This document shows, one piece after another, positions 23,502 through 35,400 of a stretch of DNA of 64,000 bases (the first letter of the stretch is position 1; the number at the start of each line of letters is the position of its first letter). The translations under genes and the position numbers were made by a program. The notes under the pieces are model-generated. The model was not told the DNA's origin and ran no database searches. It was given only the letters and a program-made list of their open reading frames with translations. Location of the stretch: contig NW_006768835.1 of assembly GCF_000204055.1 (NCBI RefSeq), forward strand, positions 367,173-431,172, given 5' to 3'. The stretch comes from Melampsora larici-populina 98AG31 (taxonomy: Eukaryota > Basidiomycota > Pucciniomycetes > Pucciniales > Melampsoraceae).

Positions 23502-24860
23502 TCACTTTGATGTTGTGTTATTCTTGCTAACATTTTGTCCTTTTCCACTTCTATCAGCACCCATTCCTCTCACAAAACTACCCGCTCCTATCAACGGCCG
23601 ACCTGAACCTGAACCACTTTGTACATTTCCGCCATTCATACCATAACTGCCACTACTTATTGCTCTACCTCCCCCATTACCATAAGATTGGTTTTGGTTT
23701 TGGTAGTAAGGATGAGGTCTGGTTTGGTCACCGGAGTTCGTATTGGAGTTATTAAATCCACCTCTATGACTTTGATTTTGTGGCGGTTTTACATAATGTG
23801 GGTCGTAATTTCTCCCTTTATAGAAGGGGTTGATGCCAGTTTTGCTTTGATTACTAACTAACGTCTTATTATCTGGTAGATTCGGAATCACTTGTGTCGC
23901 CAAATGTGACACCAAACGGCCTGTTAACATAGCTGCTTGTGCCTCACCGCTAAATGCCTCATCATCCCAAGGCTTATCTGCCGGGTGAGTTCTTCCTGTT
24001 ATTGGATTAACATGTTGCCATTCACCCCCAATCATATAGGGATTATCTCCAAAGATGTCTTCACCATGATGTTTCGCGTCTCGAAGCGCTTGAGCCGCTA
24101 ACACTTCATTCAACGTACCCACGTCTGCCATTGTGCCGTCCGGTAAACGATGTTCCCACACATTCCTTCGGTGAGCTATATCGTAACGCATTGAAGGGGT
24201 CCACATTCCAAAGTTTTCCTCTTGCATTTGCAAAACATTCTCCTTATGAGCTATCAATCTAGGTGCGATAGGTGAGTTCTTCTGGCTATCTAACGTGTCA
24301 TACTCTAGCCGTTGGTATTTTACCATAAGGTTGAAACGTGTTGACCACTCTGCTCGACTTAACCGGTATTCATTTGGGACTTTCAAACCAACATATGAGA
24401 TTACGTCTGATGTACAGCTAACTGTTTTCGTCCTCTTGGTCTTCATATAAGCTGAGTCTTCTAGTAACCATGGGGTGGAGAAGATTGTCACTGGTACATG
24501 TAAGTTTTTGTTTATCATAATATTATGCCAATACTCCGATAATCGAACCATGTTATGAGTCAATTTTGCTCCAAGTTTCATCTGAGTATTAGCATCTTTC
24601 TTCGAAGTCGACATAGCTTTCGTTTTCGTTATCACTTCTTTAGTTTCTTCATTGCTTGACTCAAACTCGAAATCATTAAGGCCTACATCTCTTCTTTGGG
24701 TGTTGTTTTCTTCACACCACTCTCTATATGCAGTCGTAAGCATTTTGAATTTCGCTTCTTTGTTTTTACTAAAGGCAGTTTGTATGTTTCTAATCCACTT
24801 GGCATGTTCTAGCTCAATTGTCGGGTGCTCGATTGTGTTTTGTTCATCTACACCTGACAT
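23502..24860 (-). CDS. Gag-like ORF of DIRS-A
   Basis: About 450 aa from ATG at 24860 (MSGVDEQNTIEH); the frame is open a few codons further. The first two thirds are mixed and helical (WIRNIQTAFSKNKEAKF; LSEYWHNIMINKN). The last 110 residues are very rich in Gly, Asn, Ser and Gln (GGFNNSNTNSGDQ), like RNA-binding tails of structural proteins. Its position before RT/RNase H on the same strand argues for a Gag role. No CCHC knuckle was seen. It may form one protein with the ORF at 25182-25569 by splicing. Confidence 0.65.
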   Translation of the reverse strand: MSGVDEQNTIEHPTIELEHAKWIRNIQTAFSKNKEAKFKMLTTAYREWCEENNTQRRDVGLNDFEFESSNEETKEVITKTKAMSTSKKDANTQMKLGAKLTHNMVRLSEYWHNIMINKNLHVPVTIFSTPWLLEDSAYMKTKRTKTVSCTSDVISYVGLKVPNEYRLSRAEWSTRFNLMVKYQRLEYDTLDSQKNSPIAPRLIAHKENVLQMQEENFGMWTPSMRYDIAHRRNVWEHRLPDGTMADVGTLNEVLAAQALRDAKHHGEDIFGDNPYMIGGEWQHVNPITGRTHPADKPWDDEAFSGEAQAAMLTGRLVSHLATQVIPNLPDNKTLVSNQSKTGINPFYKGRNYDPHYVKPPQNQSHRGGFNNSNTNSGDQTRPHPYYQNQNQSYGNGGGRAISSGSYGMNGGNVQSGSGSGRPLIGAGSFVRGMGADRSGKGQNVSKNNTTSK

Positions 24861-24999
24861 TTTCCAACCCAAATAAAGGCCACGATCGTTAGTTCCACTT
24901 CAATCTTTGAACTTGTCTTTCTTTTTTTTTTTTTTTTTTTTTAACTTTTCTTGGTTGTTATTGGTCAGAGCCACACTATTGCCTCATAGGACTTAATCG

Positions 25000-25126
25000 T
25001 AACACTGGCCACTCTTGAGATATATCACATCGGCCTCATTGTTACTCATAACACTGGCCACTCTTAGGATTACACCCTGGGTACATAACACTAGCCACTC
25101 TGGACATTCGTAACACTGGCCACTCT
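25000..25126. repeat. Four copies of TAACACTGGCCACTCT
   Basis: Copies start at 25000, 25049, 25086 (one change, CTAGCC) and 25111. Spacing falls 49, 37, 25. They lie in the probable intron between the first ORF and gag of DIRS-A. Could be an RNA or protein binding array, or a decaying minisatellite. Confidence 0.8.
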
Positions 25127-25181
25127 GGGGATAAGGAAGGAATTGACGGATTCAAGAAAGTAGGGGGGGTATTCTTACCGA

Positions 25182-25569
25182 AACCAATTAACGGTTGGTG
25201 ATGATCTATCTCTCCAACTTTGTTTTCGACTTCCATCGCTTCGTTCAATCTCTCATCTATATCACCACCTCTGCTTTCGAGTTCTTCATGTATGTCTTCA
25301 TTCATTCTCTTTTCCAATTCTTCTTGCTTGACTTCTACCGCTGACTTCCCACCGTATTCTTCGATTTGACCTTCTAACGTATTTTCTATTCCAACTTGTT
25401 CAACTTCTTGCACTTTCTTCTTTCCTTTTTGACTCTTCGATTCTTCTCTCTTATTTTCAGTCTTATTCTTCTTAGTTACTGACGGACCTGGTGTTGGGCC
25501 TCTTGGGCGTAGAGTCCTTCCATGTAATAAGTTTGCCATTGATTTTGCTTGTGCGATTTGTTGAGACAT
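25182..25569 (-). CDS. First exon/ORF of DIRS-A, possibly Gag N-terminus
   Basis: Starts MSQQIAQAKSMANLLHG; then a Lys/Glu-rich acidic stretch with coiled-coil character (KQEELEKRMNEDIHEEL). The frame continues to 25042, but a strong donor (GTAAGAA) lies at about 25181, right after coding-like sequence, suggesting the rest is intron. That intron would contain four copies of a 16-mer and an A-rich run before the gag ORF. Function not recognised; by position it is the N-terminal part of Gag or an accessory ORF. Confidence 0.5.
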
Positions 25570-25818
25570 TTTATTTGAGAATTTGTTCTAAACTGATATG
25601 AAGGTTTTTCTGAATTGAATTGAAGAGAGAAAAGAAAATTTCTATCGAGAAATGTGTGTTAGTAGTTCTGGTGTTGAAGAATCGAAAAGGTTTGCTGTGG
25701 TGACGAGAGATGAAATCGATAAGGTTTCATCTTCGTCTCTGTCTGATGCGGAATGTTATCCCTTACAGTCCCCGGCACCGATGACATATCTGTACCGGGG
25801 CCAATTGCTCTCGTCGAG

Positions 25819-25880
25819 TTATCTACCGTGTTTAATGGAACGTACAGGTGCCGTCGTGCCTTTGGGCACCTGTCTCCCTC
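25819..25880. repeat. Right 62-bp direct repeat of DIRS-A
   Basis: Identical to 19423-19484, lying upstream of the first open frame of the element on its coding strand. Confidence 0.85.
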
Positions 25881-27486
25881 ACCTTCATCAGATTGTCATC
25901 GAAAGAAATAAAAAAAAGTCATTGGATCTAAAAAACCAATTTGAACGCACAAGACTCCAATCAAGAAATCTAAAACCAAATCAACAACTAATCCAAACTC
26001 AAAACGACATCGAGCTCCAGAAAACAATCATTATCTTGACCAAGATGTAAGGAGTGATAGAGAATTAGGAAACCATGTGAAATCAGATTATACATTTCAC
26101 AAGATAATGATCTCCTTAGTCAGTCTTTATCCTTCTTTTAGCTCGTTCTCTTGAAAATCGATTAAACATTGTTTTAAACCCATTTAATCAGATTAGATCC
26201 CGAAGGGTAGCTCAGTTATTGAACCTACTCTAGAAGATTGGATCGAGATGTAGAAAGGTAGAGATTCAAACCAAACCAATTCAAATGAAGAAGCTAGAGC
26301 GGAAGGAATTGCACTTTTGATCAATTGTATCCTAAGAGTTGGCTATTATCCTCAATAAGCTCGCTCTGATTACTTGATATACACATTCATATTTTTTCGA
26401 TGAAATAGTATTGTGGTTGTCACAATAGTATTGATAAAGATGAAGCCTTTGATCTAGATGCAGTTCCAGAAAGATCAGATGATACACAAGAGGTATTCAA
26501 AAAGGTTAGTAAGACACAAACCTCTTTATCTCATTTCCCTTATCATCTGAAAAGAAAACCTTTTCTAACACATGTCGAACTGAATCTGATGAACAAAAGT
26601 ACATGTTTTTTATATCAAAAATGAATTACCACACACGTTATCCGATCAAACTAGGTACCTAATCATGCATATCCACTCATCAACTCGATAATAAATAAAT
26701 CATCAACAGTTAGACTCACCACAAAAAAAACTTTGAAAAGAAGTTGATCGATTTCTGCAAAACATTAATCAATACATCAATTCAAAATCTAATTTTATAT
26801 GAAACTAGCATCTTCTTCTTGATATTCTTCTTCTGAATACCAAAGTCGTTTAATCACAAGTCCTTCAACAGGAAAAGTTCACAACTTCCCAACAAATCCC
26901 AATTTGCATTTATCTAAAAACCGCTTTGGACATCTTGAATGATTTATCTAAACTGTTTTAAAATAAAATGAGAATAACAGCTATAGAACAAGCTTAAGAA
27001 ATCAATCTTAGTTTAATTAATTCTTTATAAGATAAATCTGAAATTGGGTCTAATAGCTGATTCATTACAATCAAAAGCTTTATTTGATTTCGATTGGTTT
27101 ATAAACTCTTGGTACTTTTCTTCGAATATTCTTTGGGTTTATCATCATCCATGAGGTCGGCCAAGGGGACTGGGTTAGGCAAACAAGCAAGTGTATCAAC
27201 AATCTTCACCGCTTCTGTTCCTGTCAACACTGACTGGTCCATTGTGTTCGACTCACAAGGAGCTGGACTTTGCAAGACAACAAAGAGCGTCTTGAGCGTC
27301 AATTCGATGGCATCTCTTCACTCCTCCAAATTCTCAAAAGGATACTTTCAATGTCAAAACCAAGGACATGTCCCAGCTTGCGTTCAAATATCTTGAGTGA
27401 ACAATGGTATATGTGAACCTGAATGCTGTGATGGATTGGCCGGACCCAATAATTTTGACTTACAGTGCCCAAATTGCTGAGCTGCT
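25881..27486. other. About 1.6 kb without a supported gene
   Basis: AT-rich flank of DIRS-A. Possible pol III boxes lie at 26208-26272. The frames at 27094-27396 (plus) and 27099-27302 (minus) overlap each other and cannot be told apart; neither has a recognised motif. Confidence 0.35.
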
Positions 27487-27807
27487 GTGACTGCTAGGTA
27501 CACAAAGAAATTTGATATTCTGGTTTGTAAATTTAAAGCAGGAAATGGTAAACACAAGAATTACATCCTCTTTGGGCAAAGAGAAGATTTGACTCAACTT
27601 GTAAAATTGCTTGACACCAAGTTGATCAGCTTAAAAGCGAAGGAACAAGACACAAAAGCGGCAAAGGAAAGAGTCGAGCAAATTTTACAAACTGGGGTAA
27701 ATAGGTTGAACGCCACTGAGCTCTATCGCAAAATGGTTGCATATCAAAGTGCAATCGAAGAGCTAAAAGAGCAAGATGAAAAGTCAAAGAGGACCTCAAT
27801 TGGCTAG
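27487..27807 (+). CDS. Short hypothetical ORF with coiled-coil tail
   Basis: 106 codons: a charged N-terminal part (TKKFDILVCKFKAGNGKHK) and a helical Lys/Glu/Gln-rich tail (LKAKEQDTKAAKERVEQIL). No family recognised. It lies 200 bp before another plus-strand frame that the gypsy element interrupts, so both may be exons of one gene; no clear splice link was found. Confidence 0.3.
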   Translation: MTARYTKKFDILVCKFKAGNGKHKNYILFGQREDLTQLVKLLDTKLISLKAKEQDTKAAKERVEQILQTGVNRLNATELYRKMVAYQSAIEELKEQDEKSKRTSIG

Positions 27808-28006
27808 ATCACATTCTATCAGATTTGAAAGTAAGTTTTTCAAGGTACTCTTTCAATATTTATACCGGTGCCAAACCCTTCCTGATTGCTCGTCCCTAGG
27901 GAGATTGCCATCTAACTAACCAAGGTACATGGTCTTTCCCTCATCCTTGCAAATGGTATGGAATGCCTTCTGATTGACGTGATATTGCCCTTCAAGTTGA
28001 ACAGAC

Positions 28007-28108
28007 ATGGCGTTGAAAGGTACTGTAAAGGGTCATGAAGAGTGGAAGGCCTCGCCTGCTTCAAGCGGAGAACCGGCACATGGATTGGAGCAGAGTCAAC
28101 TGAAGTAT
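28007..28108 (+). pseudogene. Open frame interrupted by the gypsy insertion (left part)
   Basis: ATG at 28007 opens a frame (MALKGTVKGHEEWK) that reaches the 5-bp target duplication AGTAT at 28104-28108. If the gypsy element and one duplication are removed, the frame continues at 47699 for 41 more codons (VVTIITGARNQLG) to a stop at 47822-47824. The joined 75-codon frame suggests an exon was disrupted, although that length could also be chance. No family recognised. Confidence 0.3.
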
Positions 28109-28277
28109 TTTAATGAGTGGGCTTGCGGTTTGGGATGCAAGGTGATAGAGAAAGTCCCCTCGTATAGGTATTTGGATTGTAGCGTGAGGATGCACAGGCC
28201 ATCCTCGAGCCAGACAATAAGAGAGCGCCCATCTACTACAAGCATAATGTGAATAGCCTTATAAGTGGCTCATAACA
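28109..28277 (-). repeat. 3' LTR of gypsy element
   Basis: 169 bp, reads TGTTATGAGCC... on the element strand. Its other end is AAA in place of ACA, the single difference from the right copy. Confidence 0.92.
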
Positions 28278-28292
28278 CCACTCCCCCCTTTA
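28278..28292 (-). promoter_or_regulatory. Polypurine tract of gypsy element
   Basis: Minus-strand AAAGGGGGGAGTGG directly before the 3' LTR. Confidence 0.75.
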
Positions 28293-28373
28293 TGACTCAA
28301 CCTCCTCTTGACAGGTTAGCATCTTTCCCCGGGTTGGCAGTAAAAACCCAGTGGGAAAAAAGCCTAACCCTCA

Positions 28374-31300
28374 TCACTTTCTCCGTACCCTACGGTATCT
28401 TTTTTCAGCTTGAGGATATTTCTCGTTGAATTCATTTACTACATCTTGAGCATTACCCATTGATTCTTCTGGTTCCCACGAGTCGTGATTAGGATCATAA
28501 CCTTTCCAGCTGACCAGATATTCAACCTTTCCTCTTCTTAATCTTTTGTCCAACACTTCACTTACTTCATATTCATTTTCATCTTCAATAATGACTGGTG
28601 ATGGTGGTTCCTGTGCTTGACCCTTGATCTTGCTATTTTTGAATTTCCTCAGTAAGTTAACGTGAAACACTGGGTGTATTAAGGACATTGATGGAGGCAA
28701 CTGTAGTTTGTAAGCATTCTTGGATATTTTCTTTAAGATAGGAAATGGACCAAGCCATCTATGTGAAAACTTAGCTGATGGTCTTGTCGTTGATAGATTT
28801 TTATTATTCAACCACACCTCTGTTCCATCTTTCCAATCCGGTGAGCGTTGAAATTTCTTGTCATGTTGGCTTTTCATATCTTCTTGTGTTAATTGCATTG
28901 ATTCTTTTAATTCTTTTTGAACATCATTCAGCTGTGCTAATCGTTGTTCTACCGACGATAGGCATTGGTCTCCTGTTGGAACGTCAGTAAAACTCACGTT
29001 AAAGCCGTAATTAGCTTTGAACGGTGACATTCCGATGGCCAAGTGGTCGTTCTTGTTGTACGAGAATTCTGCCATTGGCAGGAGTGAGCACCAGTTTTCC
29101 TGCTTGTACGACGTAAAGTGAAGAATGTAATGCTCAACTGCCTTATTAGTGATTTCTGACTGACCATCAGTCTGCGGGTGATATGCAGTGGATGACTGTG
29201 TTGTGATTCCTAACCGTCTATTCATGTCTTTAGTGAGTTTAGATATGAAGACATTACCTCTGTCAGAAGTAATAGACTGAGGAGTGCCGTGAAGTCGCCA
29301 GATGTTCTTGATCATCACTTCCGCCAATTCATCCGATGTCAACGTCTTCTTACACGGTACAAAATGCGCCATTTTCGTTAACCGGTCTACCACCGTGAGG
29401 ATGCTGTCGTAACCCTCTGATTCTGGTAAATCAGTGATTAAATCATAACAAATGTCAGTCCATGGGCCTTTCGGGATTGGAAGGGGTTCTAAGCTGCCGA
29501 ATGGTTTAGTTGTTCGTGACTTTATCCTTTGGCACGATTGACACCCGTCAACGTATTGATTGACAAAAGCCTTCATTGATTTCCAGTAGAATCCTCGTTT
29601 CACCAAGGCCAGCGTTCTCATCCGTCCAGGATGACCAGCCAGTCGACTATCGTGGCGTGACCTAAGAATCTGAAGTTTCAAATTGTTGTCATTTGGTACG
29701 ACAATTTTATCCTTGAAGTATAATAGGCCATTCCTATGCGAATAGTCCTTCAGAAATTTTGAAGTCCAAACATCTTTGCGTAATTGAGCTATTTCATTCA
29801 GCTTTGGATCGGATTCTGATTTCAATTTGATCTCTTCAATTATCTTCTCATCGTTCCAAATCAAGTTGTTGTCGTCATCTTCAAATTGCCTTGATCCGTC
29901 AATTTCATTAATACTTGTTGTTGAGTGAGTTGATTCTTCTAATACCCAAGAGCTGAATAAGTCAAGTTTGTCGATAAAGGCGTCGGCAGGGATATTGTCA
30001 GGTTTGAGTATTTGTCCGAACGTGAGCTTTTCACCTTCCTTCGGCATTAGATCCGGTCTTCTTGAGAGCGCATCAGGCTTTGTGGACTGTTTGCCTGGAC
30101 GGAATCTAATTTCAAAGTCAAAACTACCCATGATTTCAGCCCATCGGGCTTGCCTTCGTGTCAATTCTTTTGTAGTCATGAGTGATTGTAAGTTTTTGTG
30201 ATCCGTGTAGACAATCACATTTAACCTATTCGGGTTACCTTTGAGGTATTGTCTCCATTCTTTGAATGAGGCCACCACCACTAGAAGTTCCTTATCAAAT
30301 ATTTCGTAATTCTTTTCAGCCTGAATTAGTGATCTAGATAAAAATGCCACCGGATGTAACTCTCCATCATCTTCTGAAACTTGAGACAACACCGCTCCTA
30401 ATGCATAGTCCGAGCAGTCACATTCCAATACAAACGGTCTGTACGGATCCGCTATCTTGAGAATAGGTGCCGTGGTGAATGCTTCTTTCAGGCTTTGAAA
30501 TGCAGTTTCTCTTGCTTTCGTCCAACTGAATGGGGTGTCTTTCTGGGATAATTCGTGTAGCGGTCTTGCTATCTTTGAAAACTGGCTAATAAACCTTTGA
30601 TAAAAATTAGCAAAGCCTATGAATGTTTGCACTTCAGATACGTTGCGAGGTGTTGGCCAATCTTTCACAGCTTTAACTTTTGTTTGATCCATCTTGATTT
30701 GATTTTCTGATATGATGAGTCCTAAATAAGATATCTCCTTTTTTGAAAATTTACATTTCTCCGGTTTTAGCCATACATTTTGAGCTTTCAGAATTTCAAG
30801 AACTTCCTTGACGACTGCTTTGTGATCCACTCCAGGTTTTGTATATATGAGAATATCATCTTGGTATGCCGCGACGTCTCGACCAATGTGAGCTTTGAGA
30901 ATGTCTTGAATGAAGAATTGGAAAAAACCAGGAGCACCAGTCGGTCCAAACGGCATAGTTAAAGGTTCAAACTGGCCTCGTTTGCAAATAAAGGCAAGTT
31001 TAGCTTCGTCCCCTTCCCTCACTCTCAGATTGTTATAACCATTTCTCATATCCAGACTTGTGAACTGATCCGCATTTAATAAGCTATCAACCAGTTCCAT
31101 CGTAAGAGGTAAGGGATACCTGTTCTTCACTGTAAGAGCATTGAGTTTGCGATAATCAAAACAAGGACGCAAGCTTCCATCCTTCTTTCCTGTGAACAGG
31201 ACAGGAGCTGCCCACGGTGACGTTGTTCGGCGTAAGGTTCCATTTTTCAATCCTTTGTCTATCATCTCATCAAGAACACTACTCTCCTTCGGTGATAAGG

Positions 31301-31859
31301 GTATAACTCTTCCTGCTTGAGGAGTTGCATTCGGAACAAGGTCAACTCTGAAGTCGTACGGGCGGCGAGGTGGTAATACTTCAGACATGCTCTTTTCGAA
31401 CATGTGCAGGTATTCGTGATAGCAACTTGGAACTAGTTCAGCCGCAGTTTGCTCATTCGTATTCTTGTTTAGGTTAGCAGTAAGTCGGGTCGAGACATTC
31501 CAAGAAGCGTTCAGTGAATTAAGATGGGCTTGCATGGTCCTCTGTGGAAGGTAGATTCGTGAGTATGGCTTCCGGGCAGGTACGTTCTGTTGTCATAGAG
31601 GGTATCCCTGTAGAAAGCGTGGCTGCTTGTTCAGTGTTTCTTTGAGCATATCTTTGGTTTCTGTATCAGACTCACTCTGCGGGGGTTTTAATGAGTCATT
31701 GCTGATCTCAACCCCCTTGTCACTGTTCCTTGCTTTCCTCTCCAGTTCCACATCGGGTTCCGTTGAGGTGTTTTGTGGACTGGACAAAGACATCATCACT
31801 ATGTCAGCAGGTGGTAAGTCTTCCGTATTTCTCGTTTTTGGTACACTATCATTGCTAAG
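28374..31859 (-). pseudogene. pol: Gypsy pol: RT, RNase H, integrase, chromodomain
   Basis: Continues the protease frame after removal of copia-2. A TGA at 31593-31595 interrupts the linker; the frame is then open for over 1,050 codons to 28374. [25 protein letters not shown], catalytic YQDDILIY. RNase [27 protein letters not shown] and VYTDHKNL. Integrase: HHCC finger (HPGRMRTL with CQSCQRIK), then catalytic D (DLITDLPES), D (TSDRGNVF) and E ([13 protein letters not shown]). The C-terminus is a chromodomain ([25 protein letters not shown], then [10 protein letters not shown]), which in this lineage binds histone marks and directs insertion. All enzymatic residues seen are present; the TGA and nesting make this copy inactive. 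Confidence 0.93.
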
Positions 31860-32434
31860 TGTAAGATTTTGAAATCTAAACAGAAAGACAACCTTTATAA
31901 AGGTGTAAGATAAGACTTCAGCAAGTGTTGACGAGACACGCTGAGAAAGAATAACAGAGGCACGACGCTATCAACAGACCTGACAAAGAAAGTAGAGACT
32001 AGTATATAGAGATGAATAAGACAAAGAAACGAAAAGCACAACCGCACAATAGAAATGAAGGCTTCAGTGATGATAATCCCACACAGAGTAAAAAGAATAG
32101 ACCTTACTTTAGAATAAATTTCCCCGATAAGGGGAAAAAGATTCTAAGGAGAACAACACCCAGGTATATAAGAAAATTCACAAAAGATACTATCACGAGG
32201 AAAGAAAACAAGTATCACACGGAGAACATTAATTCAACACAAACCTTGAACACTTCGACTTAAACACTCCTACTTCAATATCAATCACTTCTTCAAGACA
32301 TTCACATCTCATCAAACCTAAATGATCTTCTTGATCACACTCTCGAGATCTGTTCTGTTCACACGATAACTTCAACCTTGTACTGACAAGTTCTTGACCG
32401 ACACCAACTTAATGATAAACACCTTATTTCAACA
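31860..32434 (-). repeat. 3' LTR of copia-2
   Basis: 575 bp, TGTTGAAATAAGG...CTTACA on the element strand, with one copy of the 87-bp unit that is repeated in the other LTR (31892-31978). A polypurine tract (TTGAGGGGGCG, minus) lies at 32435-32446. Confidence 0.92.
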
Positions 32435-32456
32435 CGCCCCCTCAAGATCTTGTCAG

Positions 32457-35400
32457 TTACATCTTGATACCCAATCTGCTTCTAAGTTTGATGAATTGTT
32501 GTTTTCCTAAAGCTTTCGTAAGGAGGTCAGCAACCATTTCTGAGGTAGGACAATGTTCTAAGATCAGATCTCCATTTTTGACTATTTCTCGAATCCAGTG
32601 ATATTGGATTTGAATATGTTTAGCCCGGCCATGAAAAATTGACTTGTTTGTGAGATGGATGGCACCTTGATTGTCACTTTAAAGTACAGTAGGATCTGGA
32701 TCATAACACCTGAAATATTCCATCATTCTTCGTAACCACAATAGTTCTTGACCAGCTTTGGTAATGGCGCGATATTCCGCTTCTGTAGAAGACAAAGCCA
32801 CTGTTGGTTGCAATCTGCTTTTCCAAGACAACGCACTGCCTGCTAGTACAAATATATAACCAGTAGTAGATCTACGAGTACTTTTGTCACCAGCCCAGTC
32901 GGCGTCACAGTGAGAAACAGAAGCTACGCTGGACGGAAACCTTCAGTTCATCTTCACCTGAATACACAATTCCTAAATGCATAGTTCCTTTTAGATATCT
33001 GAAAACTTGTTGAGCCGCATTCCAGTGTTGAAGTCCAGGTTGATCAAGGTGTTGTGAAAGCACTCCTACTGAGTGAGCTAGGTCGGGTCTTGTACACTGA
33101 GACAAGTACATTAGTGAGCCTACAGCACTGCGATAATTATGACCGAGTTTGGCGAAATCAGAACATTCTTTGTCAGAAGCTCTATACAATTTAATGTTAG
33201 GAGTGAGAGGAGTAGAAGCAGGTTTTGAATTCATCATGTCAAATCGGTTTAGGACAGTAAGTGCAAATTTTGTTTGAGTAAGAGCATAAATGTTTGGACC
33301 TCGTCTTTCAATTTCGATTGCAACAATAGTTTGAGCCAGTCCAAGATCTTCCATTTCCCATTTGGAAGAGATTTCATCTTTGAAGGTTTGTGAATCATTA
33401 CCAGTAATGGCCATGTTGTCAACATGTACATAAACTGCCGTAATCAATTGTAGTTCTTCATTTGATCTTATATAAATGCACGGATCAATAGCGCACTGTT
33501 CAAAGCAAAGACTAATAAGGTACTGAGTTACATCATCTTGCCAAATTTTTGGAGACTGTTTTAATCCGTAAAGTGATCTGTTTAATTTGAGAACTTTTGA
33601 TTCTTGACCAACTACGACATATCCTTCTGGTTGTTCGATATAAATTTCTTCCTCAAGAATGCCATTTAGAAATGCAGTCACAGCGTCCATTTGATGAACT
33701 TCCCATCCGTAAATGGCGGCCATAGCTAAAAGTAGACGTAAAGAAGTTGGTTTTCCTGTTGGTGCAAAGGTTTCGCCATAATCTTCACCTTCAACTTGAG
33801 TATTTCCCATAGCAACAAATCTTGCTTTGTATTTAACAGAATTATCAGGATTAATTTTCTTTCGAAAAATCCACATACCACGAATAACTGATTTGTGAGA
33901 TGGCCTATCAACCAAAGTCCAAACATCTTTCTTTAGAAGTGAAGACATTTCCTTATCACATGCAAGTTTCCATTTGGGGGAGTCACCCACCGACATGGCT
34001 TTCTTGAAGGATTTAGGGTCAGGATTCGAATTTAAAACCGCACTGAAACATTCAGGTAAACAGTCGAAATATGATGAAACACAGAAATCATCTTCGTCAA
34101 TTGCAGCTAAACTGCTACGTTGGGGTTGATTTAATTGCTTGAGATATTCATTTCTAATCTTCGAATAATTATCAAATGCAGCATAACCTCCCATTCCTTT
34201 ATAATTGACTTTAGGCTGAGATCGAGTTGACTTTCTTGTATTAAGAGTTTTGAAACGATTTTCATCAGCTATTGCTGGAATCGGAGTACTTGGAATTTCA
34301 GTTTGAATTGGAATTGAATCTAAATTTTCTTCTATCGGTGTATCCGTGTCAATATTTAACAGGTCACCATCAGGAATTATTAAATCATCATCTTTGTCAG
34401 AGTAGAATGATTTAACTATTTCTTTTGATTTTTCTGGGGAATTAATCTTGTCAAGAAACGGAAAAATGTTTTCGTTAAAAGTAACATGATGTGACAAGTG
34501 AAATTTGTTGTCATTTAAATTGTAAATAAGATAATTGAAGTTATCTTGTTCAAAACCAACTAAAACTCCTTTAGAACTACCTGGTGAGTACTTTGAGTTT
34601 CTCATTTCTTTCCTAATAAGACGATGTGATTGACATCCGAAAACTCTTAAATGCGAGATTGTTGGTTTTCTGAAGTGCCACATTTCAAAAGGTGTCTTAA
34701 AGTTTGATAAAGATCTACTTACTGTACGATTAGTGAGGAAGACGGCAGTAGAACAGGCTAAGAACCAAAAATTTTTAGGTAGACCAGCTTGAATCATTAA
34801 ACATCTAGCTTTGGTGTTTATAGTTCTCATTCCACGTTCTGACACCCCGTTCTCTTCAGGCGCATAACCGGATGTCAAATGAAGTTCAATACCAATATTT
34901 TCGAGAAAAGAACCAAGAATTTCATTGACAAACTCTCCACCTCGATCCAAAGTAAATTGTTTGAGTCTGCAACCAGTTTGTCTTTCACTTAAAGCAATAT
35001 AAGATTTGAATTTTTCAAGGACTTCTTCTTTAGTTTTACTTGTTAAACCAAAAAGATGTCTATAGCAAGAAAAATCATCGCAAAACAGAATAAAATATTT
35101 TTCATTGTTAAAACCATTGATACGACAAATTCCACTCAAATCAACATGAACATTCTCTAGAAATCTGACAGCTCTTGGACGAGTATGATTGAAGGGCAGT
35201 TTTGTGTTTTTAGAAAGATTACACGTTTCACACGAATCAAGATTTCCAGTCATTCTATCCACTCCTAATACACTTTCATTCTTTATCATTTGTTTTGAAT
35301 AATTTTCGTTTAAGTGACCTAGGCGACGATGAATGACTGATGAGTTTATGTTGCTTGAAGACTGAGGTAACTGATTTGAGAGGCTTACTGGGTTGATCTT

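Larger units (their letters stand above)
19423..25880 (-). mobile_element. DIRS-type tyrosine-recombinase retrotransposon (DIRS-A)
   Basis: About 6.46 kb on the minus strand. Gene order is ORF0/gag part, gag, RT/RNase H, tyrosine recombinase; no integrase and no LTR pair with TSD was seen, which defines the YR retrotransposon group. Both limits are marked by an identical 62-bp direct repeat (19423-19484 and 25819-25880). No target duplication is apparent, as expected when a tyrosine recombinase integrates a circular intermediate by site-specific recombination. True outer ends may extend slightly beyond the repeats. The recombinase frame has one in-frame TGA; the RT frame is intact. Confidence 0.82.

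Noticed and set aside
25000..25126. CRISPR-like short repeats
   Set aside because: Spacers are unequal and the setting is a eukaryotic transposon; not a CRISPR array.
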